NCBI GenBank assembly: GCA_963576785.1
Contig: OY756150.1
Span: 806,001 to 870,000 of the forward strand
DNA length: 64,000 nucleotides
Direction: 5' to 3'
Source: Chlorophyllum brunneum
Lineage: Eukaryota > Basidiomycota > Agaricomycetes > Agaricales > Agaricaceae
In this document: piece by piece, positions 34,169 to 45,844 of the stretch
Layout of the letters: each line of letters starts with the position of its first letter
Numbering within the stretch: position 1 is the first letter of the stretch
Program-made: the position numbers and the translations under genes
The notes under the pieces: model-generated
What the model saw: the letters and a program-made list of their open reading frames with translations, nothing else
What the model was told of the DNA's origin: nothing
Database searches by the model: none

Positions 34169-36906
34169 GTGCTCTCCATATATCATACGAGTGGATGAGC
34201 GGCATGTTGCTTATCAGATGTGAAGATAAAAATATATATTTAGAGCAATATTTTCTCTTAGCGTCCGACACTTGGTACAGAACCGGACACGCTTCAGAAG
34301 CGATACCATGGACGACAGTTGGTACGGTGTCGGAAGCATCATTCAAGGCTTGGAGTATGCTTCGTTGAATGGTCTTCAATCGGCGATGCCAACGTCAGCG
34401 GCAACCGTCTGTCGGGCTATGGTTGGACAGGAGGGATGATTAATAGGCGTACCAGTCCTGGCTGTAGTTCCTATGTTAGAGGCTTGAAAGATATGGCCAT
34501 AGCCTTCTGGTAGCGAAGATTCCTCCTCCCAGCGTGTGATTTCCCGTCATGACAGAAAATGGAGGATAAACGTTTTTACAATTTGCGGCAACCCGGTTTT
34601 ATTGGTTTGGTTGTTGAATGTGACATGACCATGCTTCTTTGGTTACCTCGGGATGTTGGTACGCGTGAACCTTTTGTTGTCTGCCCTGGGATACAATGTA
34701 GACTTGATATAGGGCTCAAGTTGTGCGTGACAGGTATACCGTACGTATTTTTCATTCGGGAGCTGTCTTATGAGTGCCGCATTAGAAGTGACGTCGGCTG
34801 AGGGATGGCCAGGGGATGGCCTTTGTCCAACTAAGTAGTGGCTGTTGACAAGTTGTGTATTTCCATCAGATCGCTCCAATACATCCAGGAACAGAATATG
34901 GCCAGTGATCAGATAACATGTTCAATATCTAAAGTTCATTTCATTCAGTAGCAACTTACCGGGGTGCACAGATCGGTCCCCGGCTTCACGGATTCGTAGA
35001 TTTGTCAGGGAGTATGAAATACTAAAACCCGATCTAAAGTAGCACAGTGACGAATCATAGTACGTCAGGTTATCGGCGGTAGCGTTGGCGAGGGAGTGCG
35101 GGGTATTCATGGAAGATTTGATATTTAACCGGGTGTGGCAGTAATCAATTGAGAATCATAGTGCGTAACATTTGGTTCAGGCAGGGTAAAATGTGTGGGT
35201 GTATGATTGGGCAGTACGTGCCGGACGTTGTCGTTATCAGCCCGTGCTAAGGCGGCAGGTGAGTGGATGGTTATTATTACGCATCGGATGCTTGATTCTG
35301 GACTGGGACGGACTTGAGGAATGTGGTCTAATAGATGAATCTGGATGAGATGGAAGATCTGGTCACAGTGCGATCATTTGTTCGAGCGCTTCGTGGGTCT
35401 CGGGTCTTTGAGCTTTTTATTCACGGGAGGGAAGGAATTCCATCCTGTTGTGACTTTTTCGCTTTTGGAAGTGAGATGGAGGATCCGGATTTGGAAGCTT
35501 GATGTGGACGTGTGTTTGTAACCTAAACAAGCGGTGGCTCGGGGTCAGCCGACGAACTTGGCAAAGGTTTGGAAATGAAAGTTTGAGATTCGTATCGCGA
35601 TTTTAGTGGGCACGAGTGGACTCTGCAATGGACGGCGCAGATATAGAAGGGCTCTGGGGTGACGGAGTGGGAAGGGAGGACGAGGGAGGGATGACAAGCG
35701 TGAGTGGAGGATAGGATGGGGACATTATTGACGGCAGAGGGGGAAATGATTCTCGTGGTGATGGGAGAAGAGGGCACAGGGGCTGGGTGATGGCGTCACT
35801 GGGCCCACGGGATAATCGCTGATATGTTCTGTCTTTATACGCTTGGAAGGCATCTAAATAGACGGGAGGTGGATTAGAACTGAGGATGCTCCTCCGTCCC
35901 CTCCACCACAGCGCTGGATGGCTACAGGGATCTACATACGTCTAGAATACTCTACGGAGGAAGGAGGGGAAGGGAGGAGGGAAGAAAGCGGCGGGATTGA
36001 CCGGAGGGAGGCAGAGATCTGGATCTAGATCTGGGCCGTAGCAGCGGTTGGCAGAGAACGGGGCAGATTGAGTTGTGCGTCAGAGTGAGGAGAGAGGCCG
36101 AGTTGTGTTCTCCTCCGGTCAGAAGATGCACTTGTCCTCTCCCAACATCCCGCACCCACTCCCGCCGTCCTCTGGGGCGGTGGGCTGAGCGTGCGATTGT
36201 GACGCGTGACAGTTGGGGGGGAGTGTGACTGGAGTTGAGTTGCGCACCTTACTAACAGCGTTACAGCGGTGGCCTGCGTAGTAGCTGAGAGCTTGCGACA
36301 ATCGATCCACGCTGTGTCGATTTTTTGTTTCCCGATCCCCGCCCTCCTCTTCTCCCCTCCCCTCCGCCCCTCGTGCTTGCTCATCGCCCGGCCTCCCGCC
36401 GTTTTTTCATCTCCGGCCCCGGTCTTCCTCCCACTGTCCTCGTCCCTCCCCTCGCCCTCCTCCCCGCCCTTCCCGCTCCTCCGTCCGTAAGGTGTGTTCC
36501 CTTTCCGTTCCGCTTCTCCGTCCGCCCGGTCCTGTCCTCCGCTGCCCGTCCTCCTCCCGCCGCTCACTGGTGTCTCCCCAGTGTCCCGCTCGACGGCACC
36601 CACGCCCCAGCGCTGTCCCAGCAACACCTTTGACAGCGACGACATCCCCCACATACAACGCGCACGTACCCTCTCTAGGTCTGTCCTCCTCCCCTCTCTA
36701 CTCCGGACACGTGTCTCCCCCCCCGCAGCGCGTGTCCCCCGTCCAGCCGTACTCATATTCTCCCACAGGGCCTACTCTCTTCGCTGATAGCAGCCTAGAT
36801 CGCCCCGTTTAAGATACCACTTTATCTTCTCTGCTTTCTGTATGTATCTCTCTTCGCACTTGTCCTTTGCCTCACAGCTCAATTCCACTCAGGTTAACTT
36901 GCTTCC
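34169..36906. other. 2.7-kb intergenic region upstream of SNF5
   Basis: No protein family recognised on either strand. Open frames in 36025-36800 come from skewed base composition. Probably holds the promoter and long 5' UTR of SNF5; see the pyrimidine tract entry. Confidence 0.5.
36325..36790 (+). promoter_or_regulatory. Pyrimidine-rich tract upstream of SNF5
   Basis: Strong C/T bias on the + strand for about 460 bp, with many CCCTCC and CCGCTC-type runs. Such tracts are frequent in promoters or 5' leaders of highly expressed fungal genes. Whether it is transcribed is unknown. Confidence 0.5.
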
Positions 36907-39900
36907 ATGTTCGTCTCGTTTTCTCGTAGACCTGGGGGAACATCTGACGAGCCTGTAACAAGCAGCCCCAATCATTCTTCTTTCAAAACAATGAGCAATC
37001 AGAATCTATATGCCTCCCAGTCCTTTGCCTCTGGTTCAAATCCTAATCCCGCAGGTATCAACCCTGCCATGCTGGCAGCCGGCTTTCAAAACGGTCCCGT
37101 CGGCCCCCAACAACAGCAGCCCAAGTTTTCTCAAAATCCTTTTGGTGGCGCCGTGAATCCTGCCCAGCTAATGGGGGCAGGTGGTGGAGGCGGAGGAGGT
37201 CTTAACATGGCCATGAACCTCAACGCTATGAATCCCAACGCTATGAATCCCGGTGTGAATCCTACCCAGCTACTCCAACAGCAGCAACAGCAACAACACC
37301 ACGGCATGATGAATGGCTCGATGGGTGGTATGGGTGGTGGGATGAACATGAACATGATGTCCATGAATCCCTCGATGAGTATGACTGGTATGTCTGGGAT
37401 GGGTGCTGCTGGTGGGATCAACCCTGCTGCGTTATCCCAACCCGGAAATTCCGGGTTTAACCCTATGGCACAATCTCAGCAGCACTCTTCGCCACACCAG
37501 GGACAACAATCCCAGTTACAGCAGCAACAACAACACCAGCTTCAGCAACAATCGCCGTTGACACCTCAGCAACAATTCATGCTTTCCGCCCTCGGTATGA
37601 CACGCGAACAGTTTGCTTCGCTAAGTCAACAAGAGCGACAACAGGCTTGGATGAATGTACTCGAATCGATGCAACCCTCTGGTACAAACTCGAATCCAAA
37701 TTCAAATCCCACACTTGGCGGATCACACCAGCAACAACAACAGATGATGCCTCCTCCCGCCCCTCCACAGTCTCAAGGCGGGCCGATAAGCGTCCCAGGT
37801 CGACCACTAACTTCTCAAGGCCATGCTTCCGGTCAGCCTGGCCTCCAGCAGCGACCACCAACCGCTCAAGGTCAACATCGTCCCCCTACTGCTCAAGGCC
37901 AGCATCGACCACCGACTGCCCAAGGAATGCAAATACATAGACCGCCGACCGCTCAGGGTATGCAGAGGCCACCTACTGCTCAAGGCCATCGCGTCGTCTC
38001 TGGTCCCGGTCCCAATTCGACACCACACACGCCCAATCCCGCCGCTGCGAGTTTGGCGATGGGGATGGTGCAGATGCAGCCTCGCCCTCCGACTGCCCAG
38101 GACCAAAGGCAGGGGCCTGGTGGACAACAACCGAGACCTTCTACCGCGCAGGGAATGCCCAACCCACATGGTCCTCCTGGAACTCGGCCTCCCACCGCTC
38201 AATCTATTGCTGGGCAGCAGATCTCGAGACCAGGAACAGCGCTAAGTCATAGATCTCCTGTTAGTGCTGGTGGAAGTTCTAGTGCGCAAAGTCCAGGCGC
38301 GAGACCTCCAAGTCGTGCAGGGGAACAAGTAGGTTTTCTCGATTGATCTTGATGGATGTTCTTGTACTTAATTGAACTACAGCTGGCTTTCGGTATGAAC
38401 GGATACCCTAAACCACATTCTCAACAGCAACAAATGCCTCAGCATTCGCAACCGAATCCCTACCCACCTACCCCTCAACAACCCCAGACTCCCTTCGCCC
38501 AAAAGCAACAGCAAATGCAGCAACAGGGGCTTCAAGGGCAGTTTGGTTTCGCCCAAATGAAGCCGCCTATCACGCCTCAGAATCAGGTTACTGCTGCGAT
38601 GATGCAACAGCAGCAGAATCAAATGCACGGAAACATGACTGGCCAGCAGACCCCCCAGCAACAACAGCAAATGACGCAAGGTGGCTCACCATTCGGTGGA
38701 AACTTCCCTGGCGGCGGTCAACCAAACATGGGCATGCAAGGATCACCTCCACCCATGCAGATGCCTGGCTCCCCATACCGCGGTGCGAAAAGGAAAACAG
38801 ACTCGCCACATATGGGTGGAGCTAATCTTGCCATGAATCCTATGGGCCCGCCTTCAATGATGCCTAATCGTATGTCCATGTCCGGTCCATCCGGGTCCGG
38901 AGATCTTAGTGCTGGTATTGGGATGAATGGGATTCCTGGCGTTCCGAATGCCGGACCTGCACATCAACAAGGCCAAGGCCCGAGTCAATCGCCTCATCCG
39001 CCGAATTCGAACGAGATGATGGGTCTAGGTGTCAATTTAACTGCGACGGTGGGTGGAGGAATCAGTTCTGGACAGGGTCATCCGCAGACGCCGGTGAGAC
39101 AGGGAAGTATGATGGGTGGAGGTACCCCAGGTTTGGGCGCCGGACAAGGTGTAGGTATTGAAGGCGGCATTGGTATGGGCAATGCTTCGCCTATGGCACA
39201 GGTGCTTGCACAACAGCAGCAACAGCAACAGCGGGCGAGACAAGCGTCACTCCCACCTGGTGCTTCATCTATGCAAAAGGAACCCGGATCGATGGGCATG
39301 GGTATGGGTAGTATGAGAGCCAGTGTGCCACCTGCCATTCCTGGATCCAACGTCGCTGGGCCCATCGCTAGGACACCCAGTACCGTTGCTGGGACACCTG
39401 TCCCTGGGCCTTCTTCAGCGTCTAACGTGCCACAGTCCGCTGTCTCAGGTGGGAATGCTCTCCCAGCGCCTAATGCAACTGCTTCGTCCTCTACTGTGAC
39501 TGGTCAACTTCTACCACTCCCGACAAACGCCCAGCTCAACCCAGCCACGACGCAAATTACACCTGTGCCTCTCATTGACAGCTTGAAGTTAATTCCGGAC
39601 ATTTCGGATGAGCAGATTTTGGATATCCAGGGCTGGATGAAAAGGGACAAGGAATACGAAGTTGTGATGAGGAAGATGAAGGAGAGGATGGCGAACGAGG
39701 CGAGGGGGATGTTTGGGGGTACTATGTGGTGGGAGAAGGGAGCGCCAGATGTGGATGTGAACAGATGGAAGAGGGGACGAGAGATGTTTGATGTGAGGTA
39801 TCCGCTCAGACGAGGGAAAGAGAAGGAGGGGAGGGAGAGGAGGAAAAGGCAGAGAGAAGGACTGAGACTGTGCGTTCGTTTCCTTGTTTTATGTGTTGAT

Positions 39901-42716
39901 ATTGATTTGGCTGAGTGGTTTCGTTGACTTTTTGTTTTCGCGCGTAGGCCGAGAAAATTGGACGCGGAGGAGGCTGAGCGACCGGAACAATTGGTGCCTA
40001 TACGGCTGGAGTTTGATGTTGAACATCATAAAATGAGAGAGACGTTTGTGTGGAACTTGAATGGTACGACCATTCTTAATGGTGCAACATGTATGTCAGA
40101 GATCGACTCACATACAACTCTGATCGTAGATCCCGTCGTGACTCCAGAAACGTTCGCACAGTCCATCATAGACGATTACAGCCTAGGACCAACCTATCAT
40201 TCCGTCATCGTCAAGTCAATTCAAGAGCAATTGAGTGATTACAAAGCGCACTCGCTCAACTACGATCAGGACTCTGGCGAACTCGTGGTTGATCTGACCA
40301 GCGAGGTTCCAGTGCTCCAAGGTACGCTGGATGGTTCGCAGGAGAAATGGTGGGAGTCGTGGAGGAAGCGCATGAAGACTGAGTTTAGTGCAAGTGTTGG
40401 CGGTATGCGCACACGGAGGTCAAAAAAGAAGCGGAAGCTCAACGATGCAGCTACTCCCGTAGTTGCCGCTACTGGCCCTGTGGTGAAGGTAGAAGAAGAG
40501 GAGAAGAATGTCGTGACGTTGAATCTGTCGATGGATGAACAGGAGTTTGGGAGGCCCATGGCGATTGATGAGATTAAGCTAGATGAGGAGTTAATGCATG
40601 AGGAAATGAGGATTCTTATCAAGGTGCATTTTTATTTGAGTGCTAGGGTGAGTGTGATATTGACGTGTCTGGTGATTCTATAGTTGGATGTCATCGTGGG
40701 TGCTATGAAGCTAGAGGACCAGTTTGAGTGGGACCTCGAGAACGATGTGGTCACACCTGAAGAGTTTTCGGAAGTGTATACGCAGGATCTAGGTCTCGGC
40801 GGCGAGTTCAAGTAAGCTATAACTCGGTTCTTCAGATTTCGCCAATTAATGGAAAAACTATTAGAACGGCCATTGCCCACAGCATCCGAGAACAGATTCA
40901 GATGTACCAAAAGTCACTGTTCCTTGTTGGCCACCCCTCCGATGGTACACCGATTCAAGACGAGGAACTTCGGCAGGCCTTTCTACCAAGCCTCGCGGCT
41001 GGTGCACGTCCTATGGATCAAGTACAAGCTTATACGCCACTCCTCAATTCAGTCAGCGATAGTGACATCGAGCGCAGCGAAAAGGAACGCGAGAAGGAAA
41101 TGACCAAGAGGAGGAAGCGGAACCAACGTGGTCGTCGCGGTATCGTTATCCCTGATCGTGAGCCCATCAGAACGTACAGAACACCAGCCGTTGGGTTCCC
41201 TGAACTCGATCCTGCGACATTGGCGCTCGCAGCTGCGGCCAATGCTTCTGGCTCGCGTAGGGCTGCTGCTGCTGCCGCTTCGTTGACTATTGCGAACATG
41301 GTTGCCTCTGAAAATGGTACCGCTTTCATACCTGCTCCCACACCCCTGCCCTCCGTACCAGCGCAACAGCCGGCAAAGGAGAAGAAACCGAAAGGGTTGT
41401 TCAAGGCACCTTCCGTCCCTAGTTCTGTGCTTCGTCCCAGAGCACAAGTTGCTGCGCCAACGCTGTCAACGGCGGCCGATGTGAGCAAGCTACCAGCACC
41501 CCTTGAAAATGACCCACCTCCTGCGGTCCCACCGCCGCCACCTCCGCCTGAGCCGAAGATGAAGTTTGTGCCGAAGAAGTCAGCGAAAGAGCTGGAGAGG
41601 GAGGCGAAGGAAAAAGAATTTGTGGATGGCCAACACTCGAACTATATTGAGGGTATTTGGCATTGTTCAAATTGCGGTTGCCCGGGGGACATCGCCGTGG
41701 GTAGGAGAAAAGGACCTTTGGGGGACAAATCGCAATGTGGTACATGCGGTGGGTCGCTGTCGTAAGTCGCTTGTTGTGGCTGATGCTGATTGATTGCTAT
41801 GTAGGCAAATACTGGCACAGACATCGTCGACCTCGGCCAGTGGAGTATAACCCCGACCCAGAATACCATATGCGCAAGGACAATGATTCAAGGAACACGA
41901 GTAAGAAGAAAACTGCCGCATCGAGGGCCGCCGCGACTTCGACTCCTCTGGACGTATCCGAACCACCCACCCCAGCAAAGAACGGCGACGTTGACGCCCG
42001 GCGCTCGCCTTCCCCAATGAAAGATGAGGACGATAGAGCAATCTCCCCCGTCTCCACCGCTTCGAGCGCGTCCGAGCCTCCCCTAGCACAAAAGGTCAAG
42101 CTTAACGGAGCTTCACACACTAAATCCGGAACCCCGCGAGTTTCTGCCGGCGCGAAGGAGACTAAGAATTCAGGGAAGCCCATCACACCCAGGGAGAAGG
42201 CGGACACACCTCTGGTAAAGGAGGAGAAGAAACCTGTCACGCCAAAGGTCAAAACCGAAAACGGGCATGAAGCTTCGCCGGGTGCCAGTGTACATGCTCC
42301 CAGCTCGACTTCGGACACAATGCCAATGACTAACGTGGTACGTGGCCGGTTTTCGTAAGGTACCTATGAAGTGGCTGATGTGCCGCTTTGCTCAAGGTTC
42401 CCCAGCAAGTTCCATCATGGTTGACAGTTGCGTTGCAAAGCATGAGAAGCAGATATCCCGACGATAGATTTGAGGCGATTCTGAGGAGGACGACTGGGAA
42501 CCCGCCTGACTGGCGTATTAGATGTCTTGATTGCCCTGGAAAAGTGAGCGTTCGTTTGCGCTTCGTCAGAAAGGAGTTCTGATCCTGAATCTGTAGCTGT
42601 ATACACCTGGACCTGGGGAGTCGCTGTCCAATTACGAAGTGCACCTACGAAACAGGCAACATCGCCAACGGGTGAACGAACGTCTGAACGTGACTTCGCC
42701 ACAGAGAACCTCATAA
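36907..42716 (+). CDS. SNF5: SNF5/SMARCB1 subunit of SWI/SNF chromatin remodeller
   Basis: Two SNF5 repeats identify the protein. RPT1 runs from QLVPIRLEFDVEHHKMRETF through VTPETFAQSIIDDYSLGPTY. RPT2 runs from LDVIVGAMKLEDQFEWDLEN through VTPEEFSEVYTQDLGLGG and IAHSIREQIQMYQKSLFLVG. The long N-terminal half is Gln/Met/Pro/Gly-rich, as in yeast Snf5, and includes a tandem PPTAQG repeat. After RPT2 a GATA-type zinc finger is split by an intron: HCSNCGCPGDIAVG, CGTCG, then KYWHRHRRPRPVEYNP. The last exons give VPSWLTVALQSMRSRYPDDR and the end NVTSPQRTS at 42714-42716. About 1,800 residues. Start: ATG 36907 opens the frame, but ATG 36991 (MSNQNLYASQS) looks like the more usual start. The function is transcription activation via the nuclear SWI/SNF complex. 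Confidence 0.93.
37800..38255 (+). repeat. In-frame tandem repeat coding RPPTAQG units in SNF5
   Basis: About nine or ten imperfect copies of a 7-11-residue unit with core RPPTAQG, spaced by QH, MQ or longer linkers. The copies also appear at DNA level as CCxCCxACxGCTCAAGG-like blocks. Confidence 0.85.
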
Positions 42717-43179
42717 CTGTCGATATTAAAAATTTTCTCTCTTCATGGACTAGGGTTTCCTTGTCTTGTTTCTCCTTACACTCGTTTTCCTTCGCAGTTA
42801 ATTTTCATTACCCCTGTTTCTTTCTGAGTTTACTGAGTTGACTCCCCACCTACGATGCTGTTTGTCTTATATTGTTTTAAAGCTCTCTGTATTGTTATAC
42901 GGTCTTGATCTGTAATTAAAGCTACCTGGAATATCTTCTCACTATCATCTACATCATGTCGAGTGAAATGAGTCATGTTCGGCTATGCGGATTTAAGGGA
43001 GTGGCATGAACATGTTCCAGGTGGAGCTAATATCGACTGTATTACCAACACGGAAGACAGATAATTAAAGCTTCTAGTCTTAAGTCTTCTAGTCTGTCAC
43101 AACTGGTGCCCAGCTAGCTCTAACCTCAATATAAAAACTCGCTCCTCGCAATGTGTGGGGGATTTACTAGACAACCTCA
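42717..43179. other. Intergenic region after SNF5
   Basis: AT-rich 3' UTR-like sequence followed by the probable promoter of the small secreted protein gene. A local near-repeat (CTTCTAGTCT, twice around 43072-43095) is the only structure noticed. Confidence 0.5.
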
Positions 43180-43614
43180 ATGATTCGCACGCGACCACCC
43201 ATCTTCTTTCTCGTATTCATCTTGATTTTATGTGGACTGATAGCGAAAACGTGGGCGGAGTGTGGTCTGCTGTGCCCGGATGAGATGCCCGTCCCTCCAA
43301 GTGACGCGACCACAGAGGATAATGGAGGCGAACGGTATATTTTGGTGCCAAGTGATCCAGACCAGGACAATATTTTGCGATGCGTGTGAGTAGTCCTTTG
43401 TTCGTTCATGCGTTGCTGAAGTACCGAGCGACTCGTTGTCAGGTATAAAAAGCAGAACAAGAATACCCCCAATGACTCGAATGTTAGCTCTGGGACATTG
43501 GGGTGTCTCTACTCCATGGTCGACGTAAGTTGCTTTCTGATTGGTATTTGTGGGTGACGCTGCTCAAAGGCACATACAAGGGGACATTCAGGGGGAGGGA
43601 GATTAATGGTGTAG
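43180..43614 (+). CDS. Small secreted Cys-containing protein
   Basis: Three exons (about 43180-43387, 43442-43523, 43570-43614) give about 110 residues: signal peptide MIRTRPPIFFLVFILILCGL then IAKTWAECGLLCPDEMPVPP. Later exons give RCVYKKQNKNTPNDSNVSSG, GCLYSMVD and a short tail HTRGHSGGGRLMV. The mature part has four Cys and one N-glycosylation site (NVS). Small size, secretion and Cys pairs fit the effector-like small secreted proteins of plant-associated or wood-decay fungi. No known family is recognised. The last exon, of 15 codons, is the least certain part. Confidence 0.6.
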
Positions 43615-44029
43615 GCGTGTCGGAGACAGGTGATTGCAAGATGAAATTGGACTGTGAGGCAGTTGATCAAGACTGAGTGTTGAATACCGAGTGCTGAGCA
43701 TGGAGACGGTGCAGAGAAGGTGATGATGTGTTCCTTGGCCCCAGCGACTTTCAAGTGGGAGGGGTGTTCTATGATGCGACCCACTGTATTGACACAGTTC
43801 TGGTGCCCCCAATGTTACGACCTGAGTTAGTAGACACGAGGCCGGCTTTCAAGGCCTTTGAGACCGGAAGAGGGTGCTATAGAGACGGTCATGCTGATCA
43901 CGACACGGAATAAAAGAACAAACAGAAAACGGAAGTCGCCTTGATCAACTTCATATGGCGGTCGTGGCAGCTCCTGACCACACGGTTCTTTCACCTGGGG
44001 GATCAACCAAGCCTTCGACCCCCTTCTAG
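43615..44029. other. Intergenic region
   Basis: No supported gene; likely UTR and promoter of the reductase gene that starts at 44030. Confidence 0.5.
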
Positions 44030-45575
44030 ATGCCACCGACTCCAATCAAAGACGTCCTCCTCGTTGGGTTTGGCGCCGTAGGCGCTCTCTGTACGTCAGG
44101 TCAATTCACTAGGCAGTGAATCTATTAACCTGCCCCCTATACTTAGATACATACATTCTAAAGAGGAGTGGGTTGGTGCGTGTTACAGCCGTCGCTCGCA
44201 GCAACTACTATGCTGTGGATTGTCGGTAACTTCCTCCTTGCGTAGTTGGCAGCCCCTTACTGGACGTATGATTAGCCGAAGGCATGACCTTCCATAGCCA
44301 AAAGTATGGGGAGATCAGAGGTTGGAGACCAGACCGTCGTATGTGTCCCAGTGAAACGCGAAGGGAGGCATCCTAGAATTGATATCTCCCCCTCGAACTC
44401 CAGTCGCTAGGTCCCTGGCCGATGCTGCAGACCAGCCGTACTCGTACGTTTTCGTCACCACAAAGGCTATTCCAGAGGTGACAAAAACGGCCGATATGCT
44501 CAAACCCCTTCTGTCGGCTCCTTACGCGGATCGCTACCCTCAACCCACCTACGTCCTAGTGCAGAACGGGCTGAACATAGAAAAGGATCTCTATGAAGCA
44601 CTTGTTGAGCTGGGCAAAGGCTCCCCCAGTATTGTTGGCACGGCTCTCTACATCGGGACAAACCTACTAGCTCCAAATATTGTAGAACATAACCATTTTG
44701 TGAGTTGATACCCTCAAAGAGATTGTGATCCTTGTTCTGTGAGCCTTACAACCGTGCAGGACCGACTTTCCCTCGGCGTTTATCGCCATAAAGATCATAA
44801 TACGATGACGAATTCTGCGCAAGAAGCTGCATTGCTTGAAGATCTTGGCCATATTTTACGGACGGGTGGCACTACAGTCACAATCGTTGCAGAGATACAA
44901 CGGATTAAGTTCCAGAAGAACTTCTGGAACATAGCACTGTCTTCCGTATCTACTCTGACTGGGTGAGTGAATTTTGGAAGATCATACGTTCTTTGCACTT
45001 GACTTTGGGACGTCTTCCTTGTAGCTACCGCCTACCGGCACTTTGGCGGCCACCCCCGTCTGATCCATCCATTTCATACGAGCCATATGTTTCACCTGTA
45101 ACTGCGCAGCTGATTAAGGATTATACACTCCCTTCACTGGAGGCGACGTTAGATGAACTGGTTGTGCTAGGTCAGTGGCGTCACATCGGGTATCGAATTT
45201 TGTTCACTGTGTATCGGTGTGAAACAGGTCGTGCAATGGGTTTCCCTGATTCGAAGGATGGTTTACCATCATCCTATCCCAAGGACTTCCTTGCATCAAC
45301 AGAAACCTTACACGCGGACCCTTCAAATACCCACTCGCCAAGCATGCTTCTGGATGCTCAGAGAGACCAACCAATTGAAGTGGAAGTTATATTTGGCGAG
45401 GTGGTGCGTCTAGCGCGGGAGTTCAACGTGGCTGTCCCAGTGAGTTAAGTGTCTGATCTGACCCTCGAGTAAGCCTCATCCCCCTCTCTAGCGCATTGAA
45501 ACGCTCTATGGTCAGCTCTTAGTTATTCAGAATCAGATTTTCAGGAAAAATCAGGGCAGCCATTACAATCTCTAG
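44030..45575 (+). CDS. Ketopantoate reductase family (ApbA/PanE) dehydrogenase
   Basis: Starts MPPTPIKDVLLVGFGAVGAL at 44030, a Rossmann loop GxGAVG. Subsequent exons give VTAVARSNYYAVD, EGMTFHSQKYGEIRGWRPD, YSYVFVTTKAIPEVTKT, YVLVQNGLNIEKDLY and IVGTALYIGTNLLAPNIVEH. The C-terminal domain has RIKFQKNFWNIALSSVSTLT, the family Lys/Asn helix (K-x2-x-N) used for substrate binding. The last exons give SPSMLLDAQRDQPIEVEVIF and RIETLYGQLLVIQNQIFR. About 390 residues. The family reduces 2-ketopantoate in pantothenate synthesis; fungi often have several paralogues of unknown substrate, so the exact reaction is open. Confidence 0.88.
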
Positions 45576-45844
45576 GCATGGGTTTGGCTAGACCCGTTTG
45601 TATATAGAATCGGCCATATGGTGGCATTGCCCTGGGCACAAGATATTTGTTGTTGTTTGCATCCCTGGCATATATATGCCCACCCGACCATTGTATTGGC
45701 ATCTCCCTCAGCGTTTTGACCAACCTACTGCAGAAGCTTGGGTTGCCCAACACACTTGTGGAGTCCATAGCACCAACTTAACAGTTCTCAAATTTCAACA
45801 CCTCTTATACTCTCTCGCTTGACAGTTCCTGTTGTGGACAAACA

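Noticed and set aside
36025..36812. Several long overlapping open frames on both strands
   Set aside because: They follow from the C/T-rich composition, show Arg/Pro/Ser/Gly-biased sequence, and match no family.
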